A stretch of 64,000 bases of DNA, from IMG/VR virus record IMGVR_UViG_3300036820_000012, positions 16,724 to 80,723 of that record; one strand, written 5' to 3'. This document shows, piece by piece, positions 32,634 through 41,692 of the stretch (the first letter of the stretch is position 1; each line of letters opens with the position of its first letter). The stretch is from a virus. The translations under genes were made by a program, and so were the position numbers. The notes under the pieces were generated by a model, which saw only the letters and a program-made list of their open reading frames with translations, had not been told where the DNA came from and ran no database searches.

Positions 32634-35600
32634 GTTCCGCGCCCCGAGAGCTGCAGCCCGCTGCCCGTGTTCCGCCGCGCGTGCTGGAGCGTGTACGTCT
32701 GCACGACCTGCGCGATCTCCTGGCCGCCGACTTCCAAGTGAAAATGCATCGTCTGCGACCCGCCGCCACCGCCTGAGCCGCCCCCGGCAACGATGGGCAT
32801 CGGATGGGCCGTCGACCCGCCGCCGTAGCCGGAAGCCCCCCGGGACGCGACGATGGCCAGTTCCCTCGCCGCCGCGCCCACCATCGGGCCGCCCGACGTG
32901 ATGCCGCCCGCCATGCCCGCCGCGAACTGGGAGCCCATGTCGAACGCCACCATCGACGGGGAGTGGATCTTTAGGTCCTTCTGCATCTCGGTGACGATCT
33001 GCGACGCCAGGGACTTGATCGCCGTCGTCACCGAGCCGAGCTCGGACTTCAGGCCCTGCGCGAGCCCTTCGCCGATCTGCGACCCGGACTCGTAGGTGGC
33101 GTTCGCCCCGGTCGTGCCCAGCTGCTTCGCGGCGGCCCCGATCTGCTTCTGCAGCGACGCGATTTCCTGCACGCCCTTGGTGCCGCCGGACAGCATCATC
33201 TTCGAGGCTGACAGGCCCCCGCCGCTGACGCCGGCCTGCAGAAGCTGCTGCAGGGACGTCGGGTCCAGGCCCTCCGCCTTGAGCTTCTTGATGTCGCCCG
33301 TGAACGCGCGGGTCTGGCTCAGGTACTGCTGCAGCTGCCCCTGGATGGAGTCGCTGGCCGTCAGGGACGCCGGGGCCTTGATGTTCATCGTGTTGCCGGT
33401 CATCTGGTTCGCCGCGGCGACGGCCTGGGCGTTCTGCTGCGCGAGGTCGAGCGGCGTCCCGGCCGACCCGTACGGCGAGGAACTGGTGCCCGACGACGAC
33501 GATGAACTGCTGGACGACGACCCACCTGATGTCACGTTCCCGGCGAACGTCGCCACGTTCGCGCCGGCAACAGTGGCCTGGTCCACCGACTTGTACAGGG
33601 CATCGGCTGCGGTGATCTTGGACTCGATGTCCTTGCGCTGCTTGGCGAGCGACATCAGGCGCTTGTTGTCGGCGTCGAGCCACGCCGAGATGCCGGTCTC
33701 CTGCGACGGGGAGATGGTCCCGGCCTTCAGCGCGCCCTTCAGGTCGGTCTGGAGCTTGGCGATCGTGTCGGTGATCGTTTTGTCGGTGAACGGCGCCGTG
33801 ATGCCCTTGGCGGCGTCTTTCGCTGCCGTGGCGAGCTGGGACTTGCCGCCTTCGAGGCCGAGGATGTAGCCCTTCACGTCGTCCTGGGCGATGCCCTTGA
33901 AAACCTTGGACGGGGACTGCGTGCCGTGGGCCGCTTTCACCGCTGCCGTGACTTCGTTGGCCATCGTCCGCGCTGCCGCTACGGCTGCCCCGGTGGACGC
34001 GGCGATCCCGGCTGCCAGGCCCGCGCCGAGGGCGGCGCCTGCTGCCGAGCCTGCGCCGCCGAGGGATGACAGGGCGGACTTGATCTCGGCCACGACATGC
34101 TGCGCTGCCGCTTCTGGCTGCCCGGCGCCGCCGTTGATGCCCGAGGCGAGGCCCGTGTCGAACGAGCGGCCGGCGGAGGACCCGGCTGAGTTCAGCGACG
34201 AGGACAGGGCGGTCAGGCCGGACAGTTTCGCGTCGGACAGGTCGACGGTGACGCCGTGGATCTTGACGTTGCTCGCGGCCTTGTTGATGCCTGAGGTGTC
34301 TACCTTGTCCACCTGGGCGGTAGCGGGGACCTTGGTGTCGCCGCCCTTGAGGCCCGAGGTGTCGGCCTTGTCGACCTTCGCCTCGGCGGGGACCGGGACC
34401 TTCGGGCCGCCCAGGTTCAGGGACTTCACCATCGCGCCCGGGTCGATCTTGGGTTCCACCTTGACCGGCAGCGGCAGTGCCGATCCGCCGGACAGCTGGT
34501 GCGCCAGCGCGCCCGTGTCGATGTGGCCGCCCTTGACGTCGACCTTCGGGTCGACCGTGACCGGCCAGTGCAGGGTCTGCGGCTTCAGGTTGGAGCCGAG
34601 GCCGGGAATGATCTGCCCGAGCGCTTCCTTCGCGGCGCTCCCCAGGCGGCTTGTCAGCCCCTTGGGCAGCGTGTCATAGTCCTTCTCGTACTTGTCAGCC
34701 AGGCTGAGGATCTGGGTGAGCGGGTTGCTGCTCTTGCTCCCGCTGCCGCTGGCCTGGTTGCCGAGGTTGAGGATGCTCTGAAGCTGGGAATGCAGGCTGC
34801 TGAGGTTGATCTTCTCCAGGGCGCCGAGGCTGCCGGCGATCTTCCCGATCTGGGGGGCCGCCTGGGACGCGTCGTTCATGATGTCCTGCATGGCGCCAGC
34901 CAGGCCCTTGACCACACTGCCGGTACCGGGGCCGATGGCCTTCAGGAGGCCGTCGAACGACTTGATGAACGACTCGGACCCCTTGAGCCCCTCGCCGCCG
35001 AACGCGTCGCCGATGTACTTCCCGACACTGGAGATCGCCGACCCCGCCGACTTGACCGCTCCCGGGGTCTCCTTCAGCAGGTCGTTGAAGGTCTTGACCG
35101 CGCCGCCGGACTCCATGAACGTCTGGAGATTCTTGATGCCCTTGTCGAGCAGGCTCCCGCCGAGATTCGCCGCCGGCTTGAGGAACTGCGACATGCCCTC
35201 GGACACCGCCGACAGGGCATCCCCGGTGACCCGCAGCACCTCGGGCTGGAACGATTTCGCCATCGAGTCGTACTGCGACTGCAGGTTCCCGAACGCCTGG
35301 ATGACAGGGCGGATCGTGGCCGGCACGTCGGCGTAGGCGGCTTTCAGTTTCGCCGCGTCGGTGGCTGCGTCCGCGATGTTGGAGGTGGTCGGGTCAAGCT
35401 TCGCGACCTGCTCAGCCTGCGTCCACGTCTTGCGTGCCGTCGCGACGTTCTCGTAACTCGACTCGATCTTGGACAGGGTCGGCAGCGCGAGAGCGGCGAA
35501 CCCGCCGAGCGCGACACCGCCGCCCGCCGCAGCCGTCGCGAATGCCGGGCCGAGGCCGCCGACCAGCCCGATCAGGCCGCCGATCGCGCCCGTCATCGGC

Positions 35601-36673
35601 GACAGTTTGGACGTGATGGGATCGAACGCCTCGGAGACCGACTCCCCGAACCCGCCGACGCCTTCCTCAGCGTCGCCCGCGCCGGCAGCAACGCCCTCAA
35701 GGCCGGCAGCCGCGCCCTCAACCACCGGTGCGGCGTCACCCAGGGCAGCGGCCACATCGTCGTACTGGCCAGCGAAGTTGTGCAGGCCGTCAACGACCCT
35801 CGGGACGGTCCCGCCGAACTGGCCGAGATGGCTCTCGGCATCATCCAGCCCGTCGCTGAGCGAGTCCATCCGCATCTGGATGTCTTCCAGCGCGGACGCC
35901 GTCGTGCCGCCCCTGGCCCCGACTTCGCCGAGACTCTGGCCAAGGTCCTCAAGATCGTTGTGCAGGCCTGCGGTGGAGATGTCCGCCCCGCCGGCAGCCT
36001 GGTCGAACTCGCGAAGCTCGCCCGACAGCGCCGAGAACCGCTCGTTGGCTTCCGAGATCTCATCAGCCGTGGCCGCGATCCCGGACGCCTTCGCAGCGCC
36101 GCCGCCGGCACCCGCAGCGTCCATCGCGGTTACAGCGGCGGCGGCCTCGGCCGCCTCGTCCCGGACGTGGCCGAGGGAACTGGCCAGCGCATCCGCCGAC
36201 GCCGCATCCCCGGCCAGCCCTGCGCCTGACGTGCCCAGCGAGTCAAGCGCCGCTTCGGCCTCAAGGGCTTCGTCACGCAGGTGCCCGAGCGCCGTGGCGT
36301 CAGCATCAGCGGCCGGGGCAATGTCCGCGATGTCGTCGCCAGTGGTGGCGAGCGACTGGACCGCGGCCTCAGCCTCTGCGGCGTCGTCCCGCATCGAGGC
36401 GAGACCCTTGGCGGCAGCCTCAGCACCAGCGGCGACGTCGCCGACCCCGGCGCCGGCGTCCCGGATCGACTTGAGCGCCTTGGCTGCTTCCTCAGCGTCG
36501 TTGCGGAGTTTGCCTGCCGCCTCGGCGGCGGACCCGAAGGCGCCGCTGATTGAGCCAGCCGACGCCTCGGCGTCCTTCAGCGCTGAGGCGAGGTTCCGCG
36601 CTGCCTCAGCGGCATCCTCAAGAGCCCCGGCGCCTTCGACGGTGATATCTACGTTGCCTTCGACGTCAGCCAC
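32630..36673 (-). CDS. Tape measure protein
   Basis: A 1347-residue protein, the longest in the tail operon apart from the 1625-residue minor tail protein. Residues about 50-200 contain tandem units of about 36 residues (LASMRDDAAEAEAAVQSL, LGHLRDEALEAEAALDSL, LGHVRDEAAEAAAAVTAM). Hydrophobic segments lie at about 360-400 and near 870-905. The C-terminus has SPSMVAFDMGSQFAAGMAGG and THFHLEV-like end strands (QTMHFHLEVGGQEI). Length and position after the chaperones identify it; it sets tail length and is ejected with DNA. Confidence 0.9.
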   Translation of the reverse strand: MADVEGNVDITVEGAGALEDAAEAARNLASALKDAEASAGSISGAFGSAAEAAGKLRNDAEEAAKALKSIRDAGAGVGDVAAGAEAAAKGLASMRDDAAEAEAAVQSLATTGDDIADIAPAADADATALGHLRDEALEAEAALDSLGTSGAGLAGDAASADALASSLGHVRDEAAEAAAAVTAMDAAGAGGGAAKASGIAATADEISEANERFSALSGELREFDQAAGGADISTAGLHNDLEDLGQSLGEVGARGGTTASALEDIQMRMDSLSDGLDDAESHLGQFGGTVPRVVDGLHNFAGQYDDVAAALGDAAPVVEGAAAGLEGVAAGAGDAEEGVGGFGESVSEAFDPITSKLSPMTGAIGGLIGLVGGLGPAFATAAAGGGVALGGFAALALPTLSKIESSYENVATARKTWTQAEQVAKLDPTTSNIADAATDAAKLKAAYADVPATIRPVIQAFGNLQSQYDSMAKSFQPEVLRVTGDALSAVSEGMSQFLKPAANLGGSLLDKGIKNLQTFMESGGAVKTFNDLLKETPGAVKSAGSAISSVGKYIGDAFGGEGLKGSESFIKSFDGLLKAIGPGTGSVVKGLAGAMQDIMNDASQAAPQIGKIAGSLGALEKINLSSLHSQLQSILNLGNQASGSGSKSSNPLTQILSLADKYEKDYDTLPKGLTSRLGSAAKEALGQIIPGLGSNLKPQTLHWPVTVDPKVDVKGGHIDTGALAHQLSGGSALPLPVKVEPKIDPGAMVKSLNLGGPKVPVPAEAKVDKADTSGLKGGDTKVPATAQVDKVDTSGINKAASNVKIHGVTVDLSDAKLSGLTALSSSLNSAGSSAGRSFDTGLASGINGGAGQPEAAAQHVVAEIKSALSSLGGAGSAAGAALGAGLAAGIAASTGAAVAAARTMANEVTAAVKAAHGTQSPSKVFKGIAQDDVKGYILGLEGGKSQLATAAKDAAKGITAPFTDKTITDTIAKLQTDLKGALKAGTISPSQETGISAWLDADNKRLMSLAKQRKDIESKITAADALYKSVDQATVAGANVATFAGNVTSGGSSSSSSSSSSGTSSSPYGSAGTPLDLAQQNAQAVAAANQMTGNTMNIKAPASLTASDSIQGQLQQYLSQTRAFTGDIKKLKAEGLDPTSLQQLLQAGVSGGGLSASKMMLSGGTKGVQEIASLQKQIGAAAKQLGTTGANATYESGSQIGEGLAQGLKSELGSVTTAIKSLASQIVTEMQKDLKIHSPSMVAFDMGSQFAAGMAGGITSGGPMVGAAARELAIVASRGASGYGGGSTAHPMPIVAGGGSGGGGGSQTMHFHLEVGGQEIAQVVQTYTLQHARRNTGSGLQLSGRGT

Positions 36674-36707
36674 GGGTCACCCCCGTCCGCCGTCTCAGCA
36701 GGTCAGA

Positions 36708-37142
36708 TCACAGTCCGGACGCGTCGAAGATCTCCTGGACGACCTCCTCCATCACCCCGGGCAGCGCACCGTCAGCCCACGAGATCGTCCGCTCGAGGTA
36801 GTGAGCGCCTTCCTGGTGGACGTGGCGCGCGAACGTTCCGTCGAAGTGCAGGAACCCCATGTGGACCTTGCCGGTGCGCTTGTCCACGTACGTGTGCTTC
36901 GGCTCGATGTCGCCGCCGTAGTTGCGGAACGACGCATACAGCGGAAGGTGGGTGCGGAACGTCACGCCGCCGTCAGACACTTCCGTGCCCTCGGAGTCGG
37001 CCAGCGCCCCGGTCAGCTTGGGCGTATAGCCCCTGAATGCCTCAAGCAGTTCCGGGGCGAACTTCTCCGCGATGGTGCGCGGGCAGTTCTCGAGTTCCCC
37101 GGCGAGCTTGTCCAGCGCGTCAGCGAGGCCACCGAGGTCCAC
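36708..37142 (-). CDS. HK97 gp10-like neck/tail completion protein (putative)
   Basis: A 144-residue protein. GLADALDKLAGELENCP, YTPKLTGALADSE, LPLYASFRNYGGDI and EGAHYLERTISWA follow the layout of gp10-like phage neck/tail proteins. It sits between the tail chaperones and the tape measure, whereas this family is usually upstream of the tail tube gene. The role is inferred from the pattern. Confidence 0.55.
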   Translation of the reverse strand: MDLGGLADALDKLAGELENCPRTIAEKFAPELLEAFRGYTPKLTGALADSEGTEVSDGGVTFRTHLPLYASFRNYGGDIEPKHTYVDKRTGKVHMGFLHFDGTFARHVHQEGAHYLERTISWADGALPGVMEEVVQEIFDASGL

Positions 37143-37145
37143 GGG

Positions 37146-37768
37146 CTAGCCGCCGTTCTCTATGGCGCGGATGCAGGACTTCATCGGGTTGAGCCACCGG
37201 TACATCCCGAGCGGGAGCGCTTGGACCTGCGGTGGCAGCAGGTTGTGCTCCAGGAACCACCGGCAGTCCGAAGCGGTCCTAGGGTCCAGGCCGGGCGGAG
37301 GTTCTGCTACCTCACCTTTCAGCCACTGTCTGAGCCAGAGCCATCCGTCGTACTCGTCTTGGGTTCGGGCTCTTTTGGGCCGGCCGGGCCGTCCAGCGCG
37401 GCAATGTGAGGCTTGGTGGCCTCATTCAGCGTCTTGCCCGCAGTCAGCGGCAGGAGCTTGCGCGATTCCGCGGAGTAGGGCAGCGGGATGTGCGGCACCG
37501 CGCCCTCGGCCGCGTAGGACCAGTCCAGGATCAGCGAGGCGAACAGGGCGTCACGGCGCTGGGCCAGCATGTCGGCGGTGAGGCGCAGCTTCGGCTTCGG
37601 TACGCCCTCGCCCTCCTCGTCGGCGTCGGCGTCAGCTTCCTCGGCGGCCTTTTTCGCCCAGGCCTCCTGAATCACATTGCGCCACGCGTCGTCGTCGGCT
37701 GCGGTGAGCGAATCGGGATCCCGGAGTTCCACCCAATGACTGCCGGGCCCCGGGATTTCGATTCGCAT
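37146..37768 (-). CDS. Tail assembly chaperone, frameshifted GT-type product
   Basis: Translation starts at ATG 37768, shifts -1 at the slippery site 37373-37379 and ends at TAG 37146-37148, giving 207 residues: the first 132 of the G-type protein plus 75 new ones. The added part (DEYDGWLWLRQWL, DPRTASDCRWFLEHN, YRWLNPMKSC) has no start codon and ribosome site of its own, which fits frameshift expression. The G/GT pair guides tail-tube assembly around the tape measure. Confidence 0.8.
37319..37768 (-). CDS. Tail assembly chaperone, G-type product
   Basis: A 149-residue protein; ATG 37768 has AGGAGG 6 bases upstream, so I prefer it to the upstream open start at 37804. It starts MRIEIPGPGSHWVELRDPD and has AQRRDALFASLILDW and a low-complexity end (TTDGSGSDSG). 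Position between tail tube and tape measure and the -1 slippery site in the last 20 codons identify it. Confidence 0.8.
   Translation of the reverse strand: MRIEIPGPGSHWVELRDPDSLTAADDDAWRNVIQEAWAKKAAEEADADADEEGEGVPKPKLRLTADMLAQRRDALFASLILDWSYAAEGAVPHIPLPYSAESRKLLPLTAGKTLNEATKPHIAALDGPAGPKEPEPKTSTTDGSGSDSG
37373..37379 (-). other. -1 ribosomal frameshift slippery heptamer CCCAAAA
   Basis: On the minus strand the sequence reads C CCA AAA in the frame of the G-type chaperone, the X XXY YYZ form. Slipping back one base gives CCC AAA and opens a frame that runs 75 codons past the site. The 0-frame stop lies 17 codons downstream (37319-37321). The position is as expected for tail chaperone genes. 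Confidence 0.85.
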
Positions 37769-37914
37769 AGTGCCTCCTGGTCGAACACGTGTGTGGACCG
37801 CCATTGATGACGGTGAGTAGCGATAGAATGACTAGACGAAGGATCGCCGCCGCGATTAGGCCCGCGACGGCGATCTGCCGGACAGCACCTAGATGAGACC
37901 TAGGAGTGCACGAC

Positions 37915-38490
37915 ATGGAACAACTTACGCTTGACGGTGGCACGGTGCCGATCTGCACCGCCTCGGCCGATGACCTCTTCCGCTGGTGCCGCATGGCGAA
38001 CGTGGTCGCCTTTGAAATGCTCGGCTACCGGAACAGCTGCATTCTGACGTCCCACGCCCTCACTGCGTTTCTGCGCCAGAAGGGACTGGATGCCGAGCCG
38101 TTCCGTGCCGAGGTGCATGTGCACCATCTGACGGACCGCACCGTTTCCGGCTGCGGGCTGGGCTGGGACGGCGACGGGACGCGGCGCCCTGCCGCCGAAC
38201 CCGGCTCCTGGCGCGGTCATCTCGCCGTGATGTGCGACGGCTACGTGCTTGACCCGACGATCGACCAGGCCGAGGTTGGCGGCAAGACGATCCAGCCAGC
38301 CGTGTTCGCCATGCCGCCGGGCTGGGATGACGGCAAGAGGCACATCTGGACGGAGAGCGGACTCCAGGTCAGCCACCAGCGCTACCGCCGGCAGATCGGG
38401 TGGAAGTCAGCACAGGCCGCCCGGCCGATCCACTGGCGGGACGTGCTGACCGTGATGCAGAACTCCGAGGTGTACGGAGACTGGCGATGA
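37915..38490 (+). CDS. Transglutaminase-like cysteine-protease-fold protein
   Basis: A 191-residue plus-strand protein; TAGGAG lies 8 bases before ATG 37915. A Cys in YRNSCILTSHALTAFLR, then SWRGHLAVMCDGYVLDPTID provides His and Asp, the Cys-His-Asp order of transglutaminase/papain-like folds. Similar proteins occur in actinobacterial genomes and phages without known substrates. It may modify or cleave a protein, possibly as an accessory effector. It is coupled to the NUMOD4-HNH gene by ATGA. Confidence 0.6.
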   Translation: MEQLTLDGGTVPICTASADDLFRWCRMANVVAFEMLGYRNSCILTSHALTAFLRQKGLDAEPFRAEVHVHHLTDRTVSGCGLGWDGDGTRRPAAEPGSWRGHLAVMCDGYVLDPTIDQAEVGGKTIQPAVFAMPPGWDDGKRHIWTESGLQVSHQRYRRQIGWKSAQAARPIHWRDVLTVMQNSEVYGDWR

Positions 38491-39179
38491 GCGCATCAGC
38501 CGCGCTCGAGCTAGTGCCAGCATCCACAGTGGAAGATGAGCCTGAGCGCTGGCTGCCCGTCGTGGACTTCGGGCACTACGAGGTCAGCAGCCTCGGCCGT
38601 GTCCGCAGCATTGACCACGACGTCATCGCAGCCAACCGATGGGGCGGCCAGAATGTGCGCCGCCTCCGCGGTCGCATGCTTGAGGGCACGTGGGATCACA
38701 CCGGCTACCTGATGGTCTCGATGTACCGGGCTCCCGGCGAGAAGCAAGAGAAGCGGCCCGTGCACCAACTGGTCGCCGATGCCTTCATCGGCGAGTGCCC
38801 TCCTGGCCAGGAGGTGCGTCATGGGCCGAACGGGAGGACGGATAACCGGGCGTCGCAACTCTGCTACGGGACCAGGAAGGAGAACGCAGGTGACAAGAAG
38901 CGCGACGGCACGGAGTTTTACTCCAGCCGCGATGAGTGCGGCGCAGGTCACAAGTACACGCCCGAGACAAGTTACGTCCGCAACAAGCCTGACGGGACGT
39001 TCAAGCAGCGCGTCTGCCGGATCTGCGAGGCCGACGCTCATCAGCGGCGCGCGGAACGGCTGAAGGAGAACCCGCCACCGCCGTGCACCAAGCCCGGCTG
39101 TGACGATCCCCAGCTAGCCAGGGGCCTGTGCAACAAGCACTACAAGCAGTGGCGGAAGGCCCAGCCCAAGGCCGCGTAA
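38487..39179 (+). CDS. NUMOD4-HNH homing endonuclease
   Basis: A 230-residue protein. Residues about 18-45 (ERWLPVVDFGHYEVSSLGRV) are a NUMOD4 DNA-binding motif. An HNH core follows: KRPVHQLVADAFIGECPPGQ, VRHGPNGRTDN and ASQLCYGT. C-terminal zinc segments (CGAGHKYT, CRICEAD, CTKPGCDDP, CNKHYKQW) add DNA contacts. It is free-standing on the plus strand between tail genes and probably homes by cutting related phages that lack it. Confidence 0.8.
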   Translation: MSASAALELVPASTVEDEPERWLPVVDFGHYEVSSLGRVRSIDHDVIAANRWGGQNVRRLRGRMLEGTWDHTGYLMVSMYRAPGEKQEKRPVHQLVADAFIGECPPGQEVRHGPNGRTDNRASQLCYGTRKENAGDKKRDGTEFYSSRDECGAGHKYTPETSYVRNKPDGTFKQRVCRICEADAHQRRAERLKENPPPPCTKPGCDDPQLARGLCNKHYKQWRKAQPKAA

Positions 39180-39192
39180 CCTGATGTCCGTT

Positions 39193-40464
39193 TCAGTACC
39201 CGCTTATCCCGTTCTCCAAGGTGATCTGCACAGCGCCCCACCCGCCCGAGTTGCCCACGTTCACGGTGTTACCTCCCAAAATACCTGAGGTTTGGTACCC
39301 GAAGGTGGTTTTGCCCGGTGTGAGCTGCGCCTTGTTAAATGCCCCGATGTGGGCCGCCACGGAGAACGACACGAGACCCGACCCGCTGCCCCCGTTGCTG
39401 GTTGTCCACAAAAGGGTAGGTTGTACATTATTGATGTAGTTCAGGAGGGCACTCTGATCTACCGCCGGCGAGTACAGGAGGTCAAATGTCCCATCTAGGG
39501 GACCTCGTGCTATTACGTACGGGGCTTCCTGTCCGTCGATAGCCGGAATTGGCTCGACATCGCGGGTCAAAGTGACCGTCCATTCGGCCACATTGTAGAT
39601 AGATGTGCCCCCAACGGTGGATGTGCCTTTCCACGCAGGGATCGCCCGCACCGAGGACAGGGTGGGAGTCACCGCCGATGCTGGTGCCTGCTGCGGCCAG
39701 CCTGTGAAGCTGCCAGACCACATCAAAAGCCCCGTAGCTGCACCAGTCAGCTTAAGCTGTGACATGCAGCAGTACGGGTACTGGTCGGTGTAGTAGTTCG
39801 CGGATCCGCCCGTCTGGTTCCGGTCCAGGATCGCGTGGCTCGGTGGCTGGCCTGAGATGTTCCCCGTTGCCGACGCCGGGTTCAGCGTCGAAAACACGTG
39901 CGTAAAGGGAGCTACTACGGTCGTAACGGTCACGGCTGACGCGTGCGCGAACCGGATCGGCGTCGTCGCCGCGACCACGATGGAGGTGACCCCAGACCCG
40001 GTCCCCACCGTCACGATCTCGGCGAGGCTGCCGGTGTCGATCTGGATGTAGGTGCCGGCCGTGGCGGCGGTACCGGTGGTAACGGCGATCGGGCCGGCGC
40101 CGGGAGTGAGCGCGCTGGAGGTCGTCCAGGTCGGCGTGCTCGCGGTGCCGGTGTCCGTCCAGTCGCCGAGCATGTTGGCCAGGATGTGGCCGATGGTGTC
40201 GCCGAACAGGGGCGAGTCCGGGACCGTCATCTCAGTCCAGAACGCGGCAGGCTGAATGTCGAAGATCGACGTCATCGCGCCGCGGAGTCCCTTGTCCTCC
40301 ACATAGTTCAGCTTCGGATCTGGGGCAAATCCGGCAACTGGGACTTCCACGTACCCTGCGGTCGGCGGCTGCCCGTACCCGGCCAGTTCGCGTGCGATGC
40401 CGAGGTACCGCTCTGCAGGCGGGAAGATTGGGCTCGGAACGGCCAGGTTGCTCACGGAAACCAC
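39193..40464 (-). CDS. Tail tube-like protein (first of two)
   Basis: A 423-residue beta-rich protein starting at GTG. It shares layout with the 384-residue protein at 42581-43735: a TTPIRFAHASAVTVTT segment before FTHVFSTLN matches TTPLRFAHPDGDTAVSQ before HVFTQN, and both have later TVTLTRDVEPI or LTLHRDLGI segments. It occupies the tail-tube slot directly before the chaperones. Codons from about 39200 to 39850 look less GC-rich than the rest, suggesting a mosaic gene. Confidence 0.7.
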   Translation of the reverse strand: MVSVSNLAVPSPIFPPAERYLGIARELAGYGQPPTAGYVEVPVAGFAPDPKLNYVEDKGLRGAMTSIFDIQPAAFWTEMTVPDSPLFGDTIGHILANMLGDWTDTGTASTPTWTTSSALTPGAGPIAVTTGTAATAGTYIQIDTGSLAEIVTVGTGSGVTSIVVAATTPIRFAHASAVTVTTVVAPFTHVFSTLNPASATGNISGQPPSHAILDRNQTGGSANYYTDQYPYCCMSQLKLTGAATGLLMWSGSFTGWPQQAPASAVTPTLSSVRAIPAWKGTSTVGGTSIYNVAEWTVTLTRDVEPIPAIDGQEAPYVIARGPLDGTFDLLYSPAVDQSALLNYINNVQPTLLWTTSNGGSGSGLVSFSVAAHIGAFNKAQLTPGKTTFGYQTSGILGGNTVNVGNSGGWGAVQITLENGISGY

Positions 40465-40543
40465 CCGTTTCTGTCAGTCAATGGGCAGGTGGGATAGCCG
40501 GGCCGGGCCATTGCCGTCCGGTAGGTCTGCGGGGAGGTGCAGG

Positions 40544-40891
40544 TCAGGCGCCGTCAGTGCCGCTGGGCAGCGCGGAGGCGAGCGGGGGCGGCGTCACGGG
40601 CCTGGGCGCAAGTGGCGGCAGGGCCGCAGCCGCAGGAGCGCTCTCAGCCGCTTCCGGCTCCGGGTCAGCCAGCCGCTTGGGCAGCGGCCCGTCACTGGCG
40701 AACCAGTCAGCGGTTGGGGCGGGGAACCACCAGGCGCGCTCGTCAGCGTCTTCCGGAGGTGTGGCGCCGAAGGGAGCGTCGAACTCGCGCTCAGCACCGG
40801 GCTCGACGTAGCCCACGATGTCCGCGTGAGCGTCCCGGGACTCAGGAAAATTGGAGGCTACGCAGCCGCAGAAGGTGAAACTGCTGGGCAT
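40544..40891 (-). CDS. Hypothetical acidic/Pro-rich protein
   Basis: A 115-residue protein with AGGAGG before ATG. The N-terminus (SSFTFCGCVASNFP) and GATPPEDADERAWWF are followed by a Pro/Ala-rich disordered tail. It sits between the two tail-tube-like genes. Function unknown. Confidence 0.6.
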   Translation of the reverse strand: MPSSFTFCGCVASNFPESRDAHADIVGYVEPGAEREFDAPFGATPPEDADERAWWFPAPTADWFASDGPLPKRLADPEPEAAESAPAAAALPPLAPRPVTPPPLASALPSGTDGA

Positions 40892-40931
40892 GACGGCCTC
40901 CTGGGGCTAAAGAGCGGCAGCGAGTGGGACG

Positions 40932-41339
40932 ATGGCGCGCATGGTCACTGATGAGCAGGTGGCGTTCCTGCGGGACCGGTTCAGCGAGGACGAGGCGTCC
41001 GCGAAGGCTGCATGCCTGTTTGGCAGCGGGAACTGGGTGCAGGATGACCCCGGCCGGTATCCGGGCCACATTGACTCCGACACCGGCACTGTCACCTACG
41101 ACGAGGGTTCACCGACCCACGATCAGGCTGCGCACATCGCCCGCCATAACCCGGCGCGGGTGCTGCGCGATGTGGAGGTCTGGCGCAGGATCCTGCTGGA
41201 GTACGGGACCGCAGGCCTGGACGCGAAGTACGCAGGCACCGAGCGGGAGACCGGGTTCCAGCTGGCGCTCAGCTTCGCCCTGAAGTCCAAGGCCGCGGTC
41301 TACAAGGACCACCCGGACTACGGGAGGCTGTTCGGATGA
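40932..41339 (+). CDS. DUF6221-like protein
   Basis: A 135-residue protein: VAFLRDRFSEDEASAKAA, then HIARHNPARVLRDVEVWRRI and YKDHPDYGRL. The HIARHxPARxLxxVEA pattern is shared with the gene at 60247-60708 and is typical of DUF6221, a family of unknown function common in Streptomyces and their phages. Coupled to the next gene by ATGA. Confidence 0.7.
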   Translation: MARMVTDEQVAFLRDRFSEDEASAKAACLFGSGNWVQDDPGRYPGHIDSDTGTVTYDEGSPTHDQAAHIARHNPARVLRDVEVWRRILLEYGTAGLDAKYAGTERETGFQLALSFALKSKAAVYKDHPDYGRLFG

Positions 41340-41692
41340 GCGAGATGGCGCAGCGCAGCAGCCTGCCCGCGGTACCGAGCACGCAGAGTTTCGGCGACCT
41401 GCTCGGCCGCTACATGTGGGTCCAGGAGGTCGCGATGGACTGGGGCTGGATGAACGGGGTGCTCACGATCCGGGGCAACCTGAAGCCCGATCCGGACGCC
41501 GCCAGCCCGTCAGCTTTGCGCCGGTCGTTCCTGGACTCGCTAGACGCCGTGATGGCGATCATGGAGGCGGCCGGGGCGAAGTGGGAGTCGCATCCGGAGG
41601 TCGAGATCGTCGGCAGTGCGATTCACAAACTTGGCGGTGGTCAGGAGTTCGCGGGTATCGAGTGCCGCTGCAAGCTGGAGATCTTCGGCTAG
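41336..41692 (+). CDS. Hypothetical protein
   Basis: A 118-residue protein: FGDLLGRYMWVQEVAMDWGW, ALRRSFLDSLDAVMAIMEA and FAGIECRCKLEIFG. It ends with TAG in a CTAG tetramer that also supplies the stop of the convergent gene. Function unknown. Confidence 0.6.
   Translation: MSEMAQRSSLPAVPSTQSFGDLLGRYMWVQEVAMDWGWMNGVLTIRGNLKPDPDAASPSALRRSFLDSLDAVMAIMEAAGAKWESHPEVEIVGSAIHKLGGGQEFAGIECRCKLEIFG

Noticed and set aside
37146-37321. Frame break between chaperone ORFs as a sequencing error
   Set aside because: A perfect slippery heptamer in the right frame and the gene position explain it as programmed frameshifting.
34499-37409. Long plus-strand ORFs of 576 and 646 codons
   Set aside because: They are antisense to the tape measure and chaperone genes and have biased, non-protein-like composition. 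GC-rich coding strands often leave long open frames opposite.
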